A stretch of 64,000 bases of DNA. Source: Schistosoma mansoni (taxonomy: Eukaryota; Platyhelminthes; Trematoda; Strigeidida; Schistosomatidae). Below the pieces are notes generated by a model. That model ran no database searches. It saw nothing but the letters and a program-made list of their open reading frames with translations, and had not been told where the DNA came from. The stretch covers positions 620,001-684,000 of the forward strand of contig NW_017386025.1 of assembly GCF_000237925.1 (NCBI RefSeq), given 5' to 3'. The position numbers were made by a program, and so were the translations under genes. Positions 20,494-31,690 of the stretch are shown here, piece after piece. Each line of letters begins with the position of its first letter. Position 1 is the stretch's first letter.

Positions 20494-23400
20494 ATGTCTT
20501 ATAGGTCTCAACTTGCTGAAGTAGATTTAGGGAATCTGCTTATTGAAGATAAGTGTCCCTTGAACCAGTTTAATGAAGGTATGCCGCATAAAATTAATTC
20601 AAACCACCAACATAGCAGTTTCGTCCTTGGATGATGATCATTATCGAACCATTTCTCTCGATTGTACCTATCATTTCTTCAAGCTATTTTTCGAAGTAAT
20701 TTCATTCTGCTCTCACGGTTTATTTTAGCTACCAACGGAATTAAATGATTCTGTATCTGTTTCCATCGTGAGTGATTGTTTTAAAGTTTTGATGCTGTCT
20801 TATCAACAAGTTTGGAAATATTATCCCAGTAATAGTTACTATTACTAGTTTTTAGTTACTGGTTTTTCTCAGTCTTCATGAAAAACCGTGCTGGGTGTTT
20901 GTTTTCAACAAGTGACTAGCAAAACTGGTTTACTTTTTGTCGTGCAACCTAGACCCAGATTCTAATTTGTGTGTTGAGGTCAGAAAGCCAATAGCCTGTA
21001 TCAGTCTTTTCCTAGTGAGCCCCCGTGAGTTCTATTTTTGCTAGCGTATACGTCAGGGGTAAAAGCACTACTTCGTGTGTTAAATCCCAAGAGTCTATGA
21101 CACTGAGGAAACTTATATTCCACGTGTATTTTGCTCGTTCTTGGCTTTTGAACTCACCTATTAATTCTCCCGAGTTTTCTTTTTCTGATAGGGTAGAAAG
21201 GGTGTTTTAGCACCAAATTCGTTCACTGGTATTGACGAGACTATAGTTTATAGACGGACCAACCAGATTTACGATAACAGGTCTTGGATTTGGGCGCGAA
21301 ATTAATTTATTCATTTGGCTAAATAGAGTTTTGGCATCTAAGCTGATGTTTATTTGTGATGAAAACCTGATATCCAGTTCCAAACCCTTAATATCAACCG
21401 TAAATAATAATCGCAGTTACTCAGATTGGTTTATAGCCCTCATTTGGCCGTAGTAAGCGGATATTCTCAAGGTCTTTTCAGCGTTGCTCTAAGGTTGTCC
21501 ATACATTATAGTGTCACCCTGGTATTCTGTACACTCAAGCCAGATCATCTCAGTCGACATCAAGATGAAGTAAAAATTTCAAATTTTCAAGCTACCTTGC
21601 GTATGATAAGCCGCGAAATTTAGAAGTTGCATGGGTGGCCGTTCTCCGTACTTTCATGAAATATCCGAGTCTTAAAGCCGTTTTCATGTTTAGATCTCAT
21701 TATGGCTGTGCATACTATGGTGAAAATGTGTGTATACAACTTGACAGATGTCCATCTTAACGCCTATAGGGATTCGAACCCCTTAGCTGCAACCGCATGC
21801 TGGTGTACTATGATCTTAAGGTTGTAGTTCACTTTTACCTCTAGATCATTGAGACAGAACTAAGGGCATTGACGATTCCCCGATAGTGAGGTTATTAACT
21901 TTAAATCTTATGGGCATGTTGACACACTTAAGGTCGTTGATAGGCACCAATAACAATCTAGACCAGGTAACCTGAATGTATAGGTTGGCCTGGAATGCAC
22001 ACATCTACATCATTCGTTACTTCTCGCCACGATAATCCTTTCCTGAAAACATACTGTTCACTGTCTAACAAGTTGGTTTCCATAAGGTCATAAAGGTCTC
22101 TCTGTTTATTCTTTCTAGTAATAACAGGTCTTCAATCTGATGAAAATTGTCTTAGTCCTGTTTCGTGAACTGGGTTGACAGTTTCACTCTCCTACTCCGT
22201 ATGTAACTCCCTCTGACTGCGTAATAACCTGAATATCGTTGTGAGTAGAGCAGGTATATATGGTGCAATTCTAAGTTGTAGCTCATCTTATTCTGTTGAT
22301 TTTTCTTGTCTAAAGGGCTTAATACATTTGATGCATTGTGTTGATTGAAGTCCACAGTTATTTGCTGACTTAACGACACTTATTCGTGGCCTACTTTTTT
22401 TGTCGAGAGGCTCTTGGTAATAGACTGCCCTGAAGTAATCTTTCATAGCTTATGCTTAGTCCTAGTCCTCCTGTATCATTTTAATTACACTCCTTTCCAT
22501 GATTAAAGTGGGAATCTATGGGTGTTGTTATTCAGTAATTGATATATGAGAACAGTTGCTTCGGCTACTTGATTGGAGTTTGTGCCAATTGATTTTCATG
22601 GATTGTGTTCATGCACTTATTTCAGATCAAATTGTAATGTTTCACTTCATTTGCTGCATCAGCCCCCAAATGCCCTGGTACGGCCGAGAGTGGGGAGAGT
22701 CCACTCTCCCTCTCCAAATGCTCTCACATGGCCACATGTGTATAGCCTCTACCAGGGAAGTCCTACTCACTACCTCCTCGTGGCATTACTGTTGTTTACG
22801 AAATTGAGAGGACGAAAAGCGAATGTCCGGCGCTTTAACCGGGCCGGTGGACACAGGAAGTCCACCTAGGGGAGTTGGAAAACCCTGATTCCAAACCAAT
22901 GGTGCACATGGACTCCAGGATCCTGAGGGAACAAATGGCGTATGAATCAATCGTTGGTCACCGGCTACCATGAGAATGCATCTCCTCACGATGCTCCATT
23001 GCCTTGTGGATTAGACCTTCAGGTCAAAGGCTCGGGGTGTGGCCCCCTAAGAAAACCACCTGCTTCAGTCTGGGCACCTGGGCAGTATCCCAGCCCTCAT
23101 ACAAATCAAATAAGATTTGTGAGGCGCATACTTATCTGGTGCTTCCTTGTACCAATATTTATGTGTTTAAATAAATAAATAAATTTGCTGCACCAAAACT
23201 GATTGCGACATCTCAGTGTCTTTTGGGTTAGTAAACGTCACATCTGATTTATTCAGGGATAGGCCTTTTTTGAGATTGTCCAGAGTGTAAATGGTTGAGT
23301 TACTTGGTTGTATAGCTCCCGGAACTGGCTTCACTCCTTTTCTACTGATAAATCGGAGTCGATTTTCGAGGCTTCAGAGTTGATGACCCTCCATTTGTTG

Positions 23401-26268
23401 CGACGAACTACGGCTCCTGTAATGAACATCTTCCAAAAAAAAGTTTTTTAAATTCAATGCTTTAAGAGCTTCATTCTTCTTCAAAGTTTATATATGAACC
23501 ATACTTTCAATGTTTTTTGCAGCTCCCAAAACCTACTTTTCGTCTCCCCAGAGAGAAAAAGGTAGATGCTTCCTTTGTCATACCATATGCCATGTAGATC
23601 CCCTCAGCCAAAGAACTTACTAGATGGGACAGATTTGCACGCTTAAAAGGAATCCAGAATCGCAAGAAGTCCCGCAAAGTTTGGGATCCTGTGTCCGAAT
23701 CATGGAAACCAAGATGGGGTAAAGACCGGATCGATGATGTCAAAGACAAATGGGTACTGGAAGTTCCGGATAACGCAGGTAAATATACGTTATCGGTTTA
23801 AAAATTGCCTTGCCAGATCCCTATGAAGACCAGTTTGCCAAATTAATACAAGCTAAAAAGGAACGTAGAGCCAAAAACGAGCTCCAGCGTCTCCGTAATA
23901 TTGCCCGAACTGTCAAAGCAGGACAAGGTAAGTCACCGACTGTTTTTTTTCAGCGAAATTGTTTAAACAAGTTCGTTTGCTAGCAAACTATTCGTATGAT
24001 TATTGGCTTTCATCAGATTGAGTAGTGTTTATACTGAATAATATACCTTGGCTTGAAAATATTTCCTAAATCCTGTCTTTCTTCATGATTCCCTACATTA
24101 AAAACGCATGGTAAGATGTGCGTCCAAAGGTGTACTGTGAATTTACCTCGGGAGGTACCATCTTTTTACTTGCAGTTATTTCTGACGAACCTATCTTAAC
24201 TAACTTCAAACGTAAACAACTCAAAATATTATACAAATATGTATTAATTCAAGCCATCATACCATTCAACACTAACTGGAAATCAACAAAACAGTGTCTT
24301 AAAAAATCAAAAGTAATAGTAATGGTAGTATAAAACCAAGTAGACGTTTTATTGAAGGGAACAAAATCATAATAAAACATGCTGAATCTTGCTAAGATTT
24401 AAGGAAAGGTAAAGGTCGAGTATATCTGTTCCCACGATGAGTGTTTTTCAAAGTACTTGTGTATATTATTGTTTATTTTATCTAAACACATAAATATTGG
24501 TACTAAGGGGCACCAAATACATATGCGCCGCACAAATCTTATTTGATTTGTATGAGGGCTGGGATACTGCCCGGGTGCCCAGACTGAAGCAGGTGGTTTT
24601 CTTAGGGGGCCACACCCCGAGCCTTTGACCTGAAGGTCTAATCCACAAGGCAGTGGAGCATCGTGAGGAGATGCATTCTCATGGTAGCCGGTGACCAACG
24701 ATTGATTCATACGCCATTTGTTCCCTCAGGATCCTGGAGTCCATGTGCACCATTGGTTTGGAATCAGGGTTTTCCAACTCCCCTAGGTGGACTTCCTGTG
24801 TCCACCGGCCCGGTTAAAGCGCCGGACATTCGCTTTTCGTCCTCTCAATTTCGTAAACAACAGTAATGCCACGAGGAGGTAGTGAGTAGGACTTCCCTGG
24901 TAGAGGCTATACACATGTGGCCATGTGAGAGCATTTGGAGAGGGAGAGTGGACTCTCCCCACTCTCGGCCGTACCAGGGCATTTGGGGGCTAATAACGAC
25001 AAAACTTTAATTATTTGAATATGTTCGAATTTCCTGTTGGTTTTAATACCCACAATCGCTGTACAGTAGCTTACAGAATGACGCAGTTGTATTTGGAAGT
25101 TGTTTCTGTCATATTGAGTAACTCACTGGTGTTGTTCTATATTGCTAATGCACTTCATCTACCACACCTTAAACCTTGAACTCATATTCATGCTTAAAAT
25201 CTATTAAATATTGACGGTTAGCCTTCAAACATTTATACTTCGCTAGGCTACTACGGGTTTTGAAACGAATCATTTAAATTTTAGCCTAAAGTTATGTAAT
25301 TATGTTATCCTAGAACATAATTTTAACAATGCAGCTATTTAGCTAAACTGGGTAAATTTGTATACTGACTTCGAATTTTTCACGATTATCATGAATAAAC
25401 CAATCCTTTTTGGCGTAAAGTTACTAAAGCAAGGCCCTTTAAATGTAAAACTCCAAAGATGAAGGTTGTATCTAAATCGTTGTCAGATAGAGAATATCAG
25501 TCATATATTATAGGTGATCAATTGTTTTAAAAAGTTTAGTGCTTCGAATGTCTGGAAATTTTCGTTTATCCAACTAACAGAAATAATCCATATTACCGCT
25601 AACTTGACGAAAGAAAGACAACTCCCAACTGACTTCGCAAGAACAAAAAGCCTTAAAGAAACTGAGAACTAGAGGAGATATTGTCATGGTTCCAGCGGAT
25701 AAACGACACACTACAGTGATTAAAGACAAGGAAGAACATATCAAGAATGCCGAGGAACTACTTAAGGATAAAAGTGTATACAAACCAATGGACATAAATC
25801 CAGTCGAAAGGTTAGACAACTGAATCTCAAGGACTTTAAATGAGCCTTTCAAAGTTGGGCAAATATCAAATCAAGATCAATGGAGAATGAAATCCAACAA
25901 ACCAGTCTCTCTCAATTCTACGGTAGGCCGAAAATACACAAACCAAACATCCCACCACGTCCAACTGTAGCAGTCCCCGGAACCCCAAGAGAAATTTCAC
26001 AAATATTGAAACATTTAGTGGATTCATCCAATCAATAAGTCAATCCCATAGATTTTTAAGATGATAGTCTAGTTTTAGTGGTTAATTTGACTGAGGTACT
26101 AGCCAGAGTTTGTGGGCTAGACGTAATCTTATCTAACCGGTGTTGACTTCTGATCATCCCGGTTTGTGTCAGAAGACTAAGGGGCTCTTACAATAACCAC
26201 AAAGAAATCAGTTTTGGTAATATAGTATCTTAAATATAGTCATCTGATGCTGGCCGAAATAATACAGA

Positions 26269-26308
<40 letters not shown>

Positions 26309-26643
26309 CAATAATCTTGTTTTACCAGCTCCTCCTATTGGCGTATTAACGGAATCACAGTCATCTAAAACTGAACTGTCGCGTGCTTTTGCAATTGCTC
26401 AAAACTCTGATGCATCAATGGGTCGTTTTTCTGCTCCAGTGGATAACCGAAAACTTTCTAAGAATGTTGAGTAAGTTTATTTTGTATTCTGCCTAACATC
26501 TGTTTTATTATAGAAAACGATCTAAGAAAAGAATTCCATTGAGTCAAGTTGTTCAAAGTACCAAAAAGAGTAAACAGAATAAGTTGATGTCTAAAAAAAC
26601 GAAAAAGAATAAGATGAGTTCACGCCCTTCTAAAAAGAAATAG
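20494..26643 (+). CDS. RRS1: Ribosome biogenesis regulatory protein RRS1
   Basis: RRS1 helps place the 5S RNP in the maturing 60S subunit, in the nucleolus. Eight exons: 20494-20578, 20619-20695, 20729-20767, 23523-23561, 23598-23778, 23817-23927, 26329-26470, 26514-26643; introns 40, 33, 2755, 36, 38, 2401 and 43 nt, all GT-AG. Summed length 804 nt gives 267 aa plus stop with every phase matching (human about 365, yeast about 203). Family blocks in order: VDLGNLL, LPTE, LPKPTFRLPREKK, LTRWDRFARLKGI, SRKVWDPVSESWKPRWG, VLEVPDNADPYEDQFAK, KNELQRLRNIAR, and SMGRFSAPV; the tail is lysine-rich. AATAAA at 26878-26883. The start is the first ATG before the conserved DLGNLL; an upstream exon is possible because the frame is open further left. 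Confidence 0.9.
21238..21530 (+). repeat. Dispersed repeat, copy 2 of 2
   Basis: Older relative of 10725-11018 inside RRS1 intron 3; similar over its whole length with scattered substitutions. No coding potential. Confidence 0.6.
21531..22648. other. RRS1 intron 3, unassigned part
   Basis: No exon signal. One minus-strand box-B-like text (ggttcgaatcc, 21772-21782) hints at an old tRNA-derived retroposon, but no box A or second arm is clear. Confidence 0.35.
22659..23182 (+). mobile_element. ~520-bp non-autonomous retroposon, copy A
   Basis: Starts near 'agcccccaaatgccc' and ends with an (AAAT)n tail at 23168-23182. Flanked by a perfect 10-bp duplication, atttgctgca (22649-22658 and 23183-23192). 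The tail plus duplication show target-primed insertion. Copies B (24471-24990), C (31157-31675) and D (40607-41115) are in the opposite orientation. I see no clear Pol III boxes and no protein I recognise. Two overlapping open frames recur among copies because the copies are nearly identical. Confidence 0.85.
24471..24990 (-). mobile_element. ~520-bp retroposon, copy B (RRS1 intron 6, antisense)
   Basis: Reverse-complement copy, about 98% identical to copy A by eye, so both are recent. It lies in RRS1 intron 6 while A lies in intron 3, in opposite orientation, bracketing exons 4-6. Confidence 0.85.
25600..26040 (+). mobile_element. Penelope-like element RT fragment, broken
   Basis: In RRS1 intron 6. 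Frames carry KALKKLRTRGDIVMVPADK, a lysine/glutamate-rich stretch with VYKPMDINPVERL, then after a frame change FYGRPKIHKPNIPPRPTV. The ADK and YG-x-PKIHK blocks are diagnostic of Penelope-like reverse transcriptases. The catalytic part and the GIY-YIG nuclease are absent. One stop and at least one frameshift. Confidence 0.75.
26268..26308. repeat. (TA)n microsatellite
   Basis: About 20 TA units ending 20 nt before the acceptor of RRS1 exon 7. Confidence 0.95.
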
Positions 26644-26883
26644 TTTTTTTGTCAATAAGCTTTGTATATATACATACATAACTATTTAAAAATACACTTC
26701 TCAGTCTCTATTCTTATTGTTGTTTACGTAGACTTAATAAGGAAGTTGAAACATGTGAAATGTATTTGAGAAATAGCTTAAAATATCAGTTTGATTTAGG
26801 AATAATTCTGGAATAATTCTCAAATATAGTTTACCTAATAGTAATGCTTTCAGAATTAAAACAAGTTCTATCTGGATAATAAA

Positions 26884-27700
26884 GTTTATCTCATGATCTA
26901 TACCGCTATTGGTTTCAAAAATATTTCAGGAAACCTGTTAGTAAATTTACATGGATTCTTCAGTGTGCAAACAATCTCAGGTGTCATGTTAGATCATTTA
27001 CTGTGTTTTGGATTTAATAACTTCCAACATTTTCTTTTCACAGATAGTTTTATCAAGTTTATTGGACTTGATCTTAATTCTCAAGCCATGCCAGTACTTT
27101 CAACTTTTAATAATTGTTGATATTGTGTATACAGCACCAGAGAGAAACATGTAATCATTGATTGAAAACGTTCGTTACGTAATCTTCTAGCGTCTGGAAT
27201 ACGGCTTTTAAATCATGCCTTTATCCAGCCCAAATGTCAGTAAATTAGTGAATCAAGGGTAATAAAAGAAATACAAAACAATCAAATAGATCTTGTCTTT
27301 TTTTATAACAAGTTCAGTTTTCTCTTTATATTATCTTAATTTACCGAACAGAATCATGCTGTTTGTTCACATTTTCAATACATCATGTTGTCTTTAATAT
27401 TTCAGGTGTTAAAATTCAGAAATGATTCAAAACAATGGTCTTTTCTCATTTAAAGTTACCTGAGCTATGGAACATCGAAATATCTTAAATTGTGTTGATA
27501 GGTCGAATAAGCATTAAGCTTAATAATCAGGTTTCGATTTCATTAAGACTTAGGTGACTTATGAAATCTTTCAATTTACTTCTGATCATGTTTACTTTTG
27601 GACTCTAGTCAGGCAGTCATGTGCAACGTAGAGCCTGGCGAATATGTACGCCGGTTCAAGCTGTCATACCATATTACCACAGCGAGACAAAATTGCCAAG
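26884..27700. other. RRS1 3' flank, nothing recognised
   Basis: AT-rich. Short open frame 26893-27120 has no recognisable motif. Confidence 0.4.
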
Positions 27701-27759
27701 AAAAATCCCAGTCGTAGTTGTATCGGGAAAGATTAGGTAGAGCAAAGGAAAAAAGGTAT

Positions 27760-28230
27760 TAGGAGATTTCGGGGCTCAGGTTCTAAGAGGAGATAATGAC
27801 TGTACTCACCTGAGTCATATCACCCAAAGTCCCCGACCATCGATTACACTAATCACACGGACCCCTTCCAAAAACTATATTAACATCGCTCATTACAACT
27901 ATCAGTAACTTCATAGACTGGTGTCACATCTTGGTTGGCCTCCCCAGCTTTATTCCAACCTATTTCCCACACCAGACCACATCACGTATCGAGTTAAAAA
28001 AATGGTTGGATGTACGTAACATTTGTCCCAACCATCTCAATTGATGAAGATTCACTACGTCATCAGCCGTTCATTCCTAGATCTTATGTCTAACTTCGCA
28101 ATTGCCTACTGTGGTCCTAAAATGCACGAGTGGTACTTCAGTGACACCTATGATCGGGTACTAGTGGCTTGTAAATATCCACTATTCTAAATATAAGCGT
28201 ATAATTTCACTGTGTGTCACCTATTGGTCT
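27760..28230 (-). mobile_element. Decayed RTE 3' fragment
   Basis: Minus-strand text similar to 60340-60620 in the full-length RTE (shared: gtaacatttgtcccaacca, tcaattgatgaag, cacctatgatcgggtactag) but with many indels. Not functional. Confidence 0.65.
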
Positions 28231-28308
28231 ATATTCTATCCATTCTTTATAAATAAATAAACCGCCCTCCACAACAGTTATGCTTTCAAATAATTATCAG
28301 ACGGGTGT

Positions 28309-28372
28309 TTTGTGGAGATTTTAGTAATTTTATGTAGTTGAAATCATGAGTCGATTGAAGCTAGATTGTTGA
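28309..28372 (-). repeat. Hammerhead-retroposon 3' tail fragment
   Basis: Reverse complement of the family tail, from 'caatctagcttcaat' to 'ctccacaaaacacc'. No ribozyme part is left. Confidence 0.7.
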
Positions 28373-30004
28373 ACTGTGAATTCATGGTATTAACATATAA
28401 ATTTCTGTAAGGGGGTCATAAGTTCGGATATACCTTTGCTCACAATTAGTTGGTCTATCAGATTCCACCACTAGCTCGCACAAACTTCCTACTTTACAAC
28501 TTATTCGAGAAACTTTACATGGTTTTTGAATTAATTCAACGAGTTTGATGATTCATCTAGCATGGTGTACATCATATGTAATTTAGCTTCGCCTTTATAT
28601 AAATTCACTTCTTCGGAGTAACAAAAAGATATTAATGTTCTTTGAGACTAAATGTTATGTAATTTTGAACATTACGGAGTTATTCTCAATGCGATTAAAA
28701 TTATATTTTAGGAGCCTCTAAAAATCACAGGTGAAAATATTTAACCTGTTTTTCAGATACGGATCTATTGTATTTGATTGACAAGAAAATGAATAGGATA
28801 CCCCTTTATGCTCGAAATCTTTAAAAAAATTCCTTAGATTTTTATTCATAACTCACGGATAAGTAAGCGTTTAAGATTTCATGTACATACCGAATAAATA
28901 ATTTATGTAACCTTCAGATCGATATATATTACTCGTCTATGGTGTTAGTTGATAAGTTGTCTTATTTACACCCTTCCCTTTATCTAACACAACAAAGACC
29001 ATTAAAGTGGGTTTTCGATCCTAAAAAACTCATTCTTTAGGACTGATGACGGATTTATACGCGTGCCCAACATATGACTATTGAATTAAATTTTAGTAGT
29101 CAGATAGAAACTCACCATGAGCTCTGCGTGATTTAAAGTCCATTTTAGTGGTCTCCATTGTGTTAGACAAAGAGACGAAAGGGTATACATAAGATAAATC
29201 ATCAACTCGTACTGAAGGCAAACAATATGTTTTGATCTGAACAGTGATTTACTCTAGGATTATGACTATCTATAACCCAGACTAATATAGACCTGAAAAT
29301 CTAGTTTGCAACTCATAGGGCTTTCTTTGTCACTCCCACCAGAACATCAAATTAGCAATAAGTATTAGTGCCGAACCACAAGACATGTTTTATGTAGTAA
29401 ACAACTCGGTTCATCTACTGACTAGTTTTATATTAGGATGAGAGTTTTCAAAGGTTTTTCAGTTCAAGTTTAGTTTTGTCATGGACAAACACCACTTTGA
29501 GAATCATTGAGATCCACCAACCACCAGACAACTAATTTGTCTTAGATAACAACTCATTATCAGTTTTCGCATCTACGAATGGTAACAAATCCACGACATT
29601 CAGATCTCACAGAGCACAATATCTTTGGACCTTTGAACTGGAATACAACGAACCACTATTCCAATTTCAATCATTTTGCAAAATCGATCTTTATCTTGTT
29701 TTTTTTATTGATATTATTTTGTGATAAAAATTTTATTTGCCTTGAAAAATATTTTTTAGAAGTACTTTTTCACATTCTGATACTCAGAACTAGTGATTAT
29801 TAACACTAAATGTTTTTAAAGATAGTTCGTTATGACCTCTCAGAAATCATGCTGTGAACTAGATGTTGTTATATTATTTTTTACTTGATTACTAATAAAA
29901 TACATATTATTGGTTGTTTCAAGCTAAATATTTAATGACAGCTTTTCAAGTGATAAAAACAATCTAGATTAACGATGATAGGATTTAAATTCATTTAGTA
30001 TTGT
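28373..30004. other. Gene-less AT-rich stretch
   Basis: No exons or recognisable repeats seen. Confidence 0.4.
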
Positions 30005-30205
30005 TTGTTTGAATGTTCCCATTGATGTTTAGGACTGCAACTAGTCAGTCTCTTATTGGTATATGTGCATACTGTGCGTATTGCCTCGATATAGCTTTAA
30101 TTCACAAGCATTGTAAGCAAAGATGGATAGTGACTGGCGGATTTCTTCCTATTTGGGACTCATCAGCTGGATGTACCTGCATCTCAAAGTTGATGTTTAC
30201 GCTAT
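30005..30205 (-). mobile_element. Sm-alpha-like SINE, minus-strand copy with decayed hammerhead
   Basis: Minus strand: hammerhead region (about 30140-30187, core CTGATGA kept, but helix II closing base changed and stem III lost) followed by the family 3' body running out at 30005 (aaacaaacaatac). The same body occurs at 38505-38600 and 57482-57620. Confidence 0.7.
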
Positions 30206-30333
30206 GACTCATTGGCAGAGTGGATAACGCGATGGCGTTTGAAGTGAAAGGTACTGGGTTTCAAGTCTCAGAGTGAACATCAACTCTGAGATGCAGGTAC
30301 ATCCAGCTGACGAGTCCCAAATAGGACGAAACG
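30206..30333 (+). mobile_element. Sm-alpha-like SINE, plus-strand copy cut by the assembly gap
   Basis: tRNA-like head with box A-like tggcagagtgg (30214-30224) and box B-like ggtactgggtttcaagtc (30250-30267), then hammerhead text with CTGACGA, gtcc/ggac and GAAAC up to the first N at 30334. Head-to-head with the minus copy on its left. Confidence 0.75.
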
Positions 30334-30533
30334 NNNNNNNNNNNNNNNNNNNNNNNNNNNNNNNNNNNNNNNNNNNNNNNNNNNNNNNNNNNNNNNNNNN
30401 NNNNNNNNNNNNNNNNNNNNNNNNNNNNNNNNNNNNNNNNNNNNNNNNNNNNNNNNNNNNNNNNNNNNNNNNNNNNNNNNNNNNNNNNNNNNNNNNNNNN
30501 NNNNNNNNNNNNNNNNNNNNNNNNNNNNNNNNN
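30334..30533. other. Assembly gap (200 N)
   Basis: Unknown sequence between two hammerhead-bearing retroposon copies; open frames drawn across it are meaningless. Confidence 1.
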
Positions 30534-30690
30534 CTCGAGACTGGTAGGTCCTGGGTTCGAATCTCGCTCGCGAGAGCGGATTCGTGGATGCGCACTGCTG
30601 AGGAGTCCCATAATAGGACGAAACGGCCGTCCAGTGCTTCCAGGTTTCCGATGGTGGTCTAGCTTCAATTGACTCATGATTTCAACTGTG
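30534..30690 (+). mobile_element. Hammerhead retroposon (copy E2), 5' end in the gap
   Basis: tRNA-like box B (gggttcgaatctc, ~30553-30565), intact hammerhead (30592-30637), then the family tail to 'caactgtgaaaatac'. No opposite arm is visible; it may lie in the gap. Confidence 0.8.
30592..30637 (+). ncRNA. Hammerhead ribozyme, intact core
   Basis: gcactg/cagtgc helix I, CTGAGGA core (30598-30604), gtcc/ggac helix II with a 7-nt loop, GAA plus A, loopless stem III acgg/ccgt; predicted cut after C30631. All invariant residues are present. Confidence 0.85.
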
Positions 30691-30939
30691 AAAATACTAA
30701 TATTATTGTCAATAATTTTCAGATTATTGTGCGTGGCATTCAGTCCAGTAATTGGATACTTTTAGAAACATTTTAAACATTCACTTTAAATTTTTGTGTA
30801 ACCATTGAGTATTTGTTGATTTATTACATCTTGTATATTTTGTGCTTTCAATTCTCGTTTCGATTGTCGGCTACCATTGTTTTGCTGGCTATTATATAAT
30901 TTTATTCACTTGGTGTTGTTTACTTGTATCTTCCCATTG

Positions 30940-31140
30940 TTATTTGGGACTACAATTGATCAGTCTCCTGTTGACATATGTGCATCATATGCGGACTGCC
31001 TTGATACTGCCTGAAGTCACAAGCTTTATAAGCAAGGTTGATGTTTAACTCTGATATTCAGGTACATTCAGCTGACGAGTCCCAAATAGGACGAAACGCA
31101 CGTCCTGGATTCCACTGTTAGCCATTATCCATCTTTGCTT
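30940..31140. mobile_element. Sm-alpha-like SINE, head-to-head pair
   Basis: Left part (30940-31035) is the 3' body on the minus strand. The right part (31045-31140) is plus-strand hammerhead and downstream text ending ccatctttgcttac. The junction near 31037 is of the same kind as at 30205. Confidence 0.7.
31066..31110 (+). ncRNA. Sm-alpha hammerhead ribozyme, intact core
   Basis: Core CTGACGA (31072-31078), helix II gtcc/ggac (31079-31082, 31089-31092) with loop caaata, GAA plus A31096, stem III acg/cgt with a 2-nt loop, predicted cut after C31104. Helix I attcag (31066-31071) pairs with ctggat (31105-31110), with one G-U. Matches the classic schistosome hammerhead in layout. Confidence 0.85.
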
Positions 31141-31156
31141 ACGATGATGGGATTGA

Positions 31157-31675
31157 TTTTATTTTATTTAAACACATAAATATTGGTACTAAGGGGCACC
31201 AAATACATATGCGCCGCACAAATCTTATTTGATTTGTATGAGGGCTGGGATACTGCCCGGGTGCCCAGACTGAAGCAGGTGGTTTTCTTAGGGGGCCACA
31301 CCTGGAGCCTTTGACCCGAAGGTCTAATCCACAAGGCAGTGGAGCATCGTGAGGAGGTGCATTCCCATGGTAGCCGGTGACCAACGATTGATTCATACGC
31401 CATTTGTTCCCTCAGGATCCTGGAGTCCATGTGCACCATTGGTTTGGAATCAGGGTTTTCCAACTCCCCTAGGTGGACTTCCTGTGTCCACCGGCCCGGT
31501 TAAAGCGCCGGACATTCGCTTTTCGTCCTCTCAATTTCGTAAACAACAGTAATGCCACGAGGAGGTAGTGAGTAGGACTTCCCTGGTCGAGGCTATATAC
31601 GCGTGACCATGTGAGAGCATTTGGAGAGGGAGAGCGGACTCTCCCGGCTCTTGGCCATAACAGGGCATTTGGGGG
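31157..31675 (-). mobile_element. ~520-bp retroposon, copy C
   Basis: Tail on the left, gccccc end on the right at 31675. Flanked by cgatgatgggattga (31142-31156) and cgatggtaggattga (31676-31690), a 15-bp duplication with two changes. Slightly more diverged than A and B. Confidence 0.85.
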
Positions 31676-31690
31676 CGATGGTAGGATTGA

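Noticed and set aside
22786-22989. A 67-aa open frame found identically in three places (also 24663-24866, 31349-31552), with a second conserved frame on the other strand
   Set aside because: It follows the copies of the ~520-bp retroposon. Both strands stay open simply because the copies are young; copy D has lost the frames. No start context or codon bias supports a protein.
30209-30677. Long open frames crossing 30334-30533
   Set aside because: They run through the N gap.
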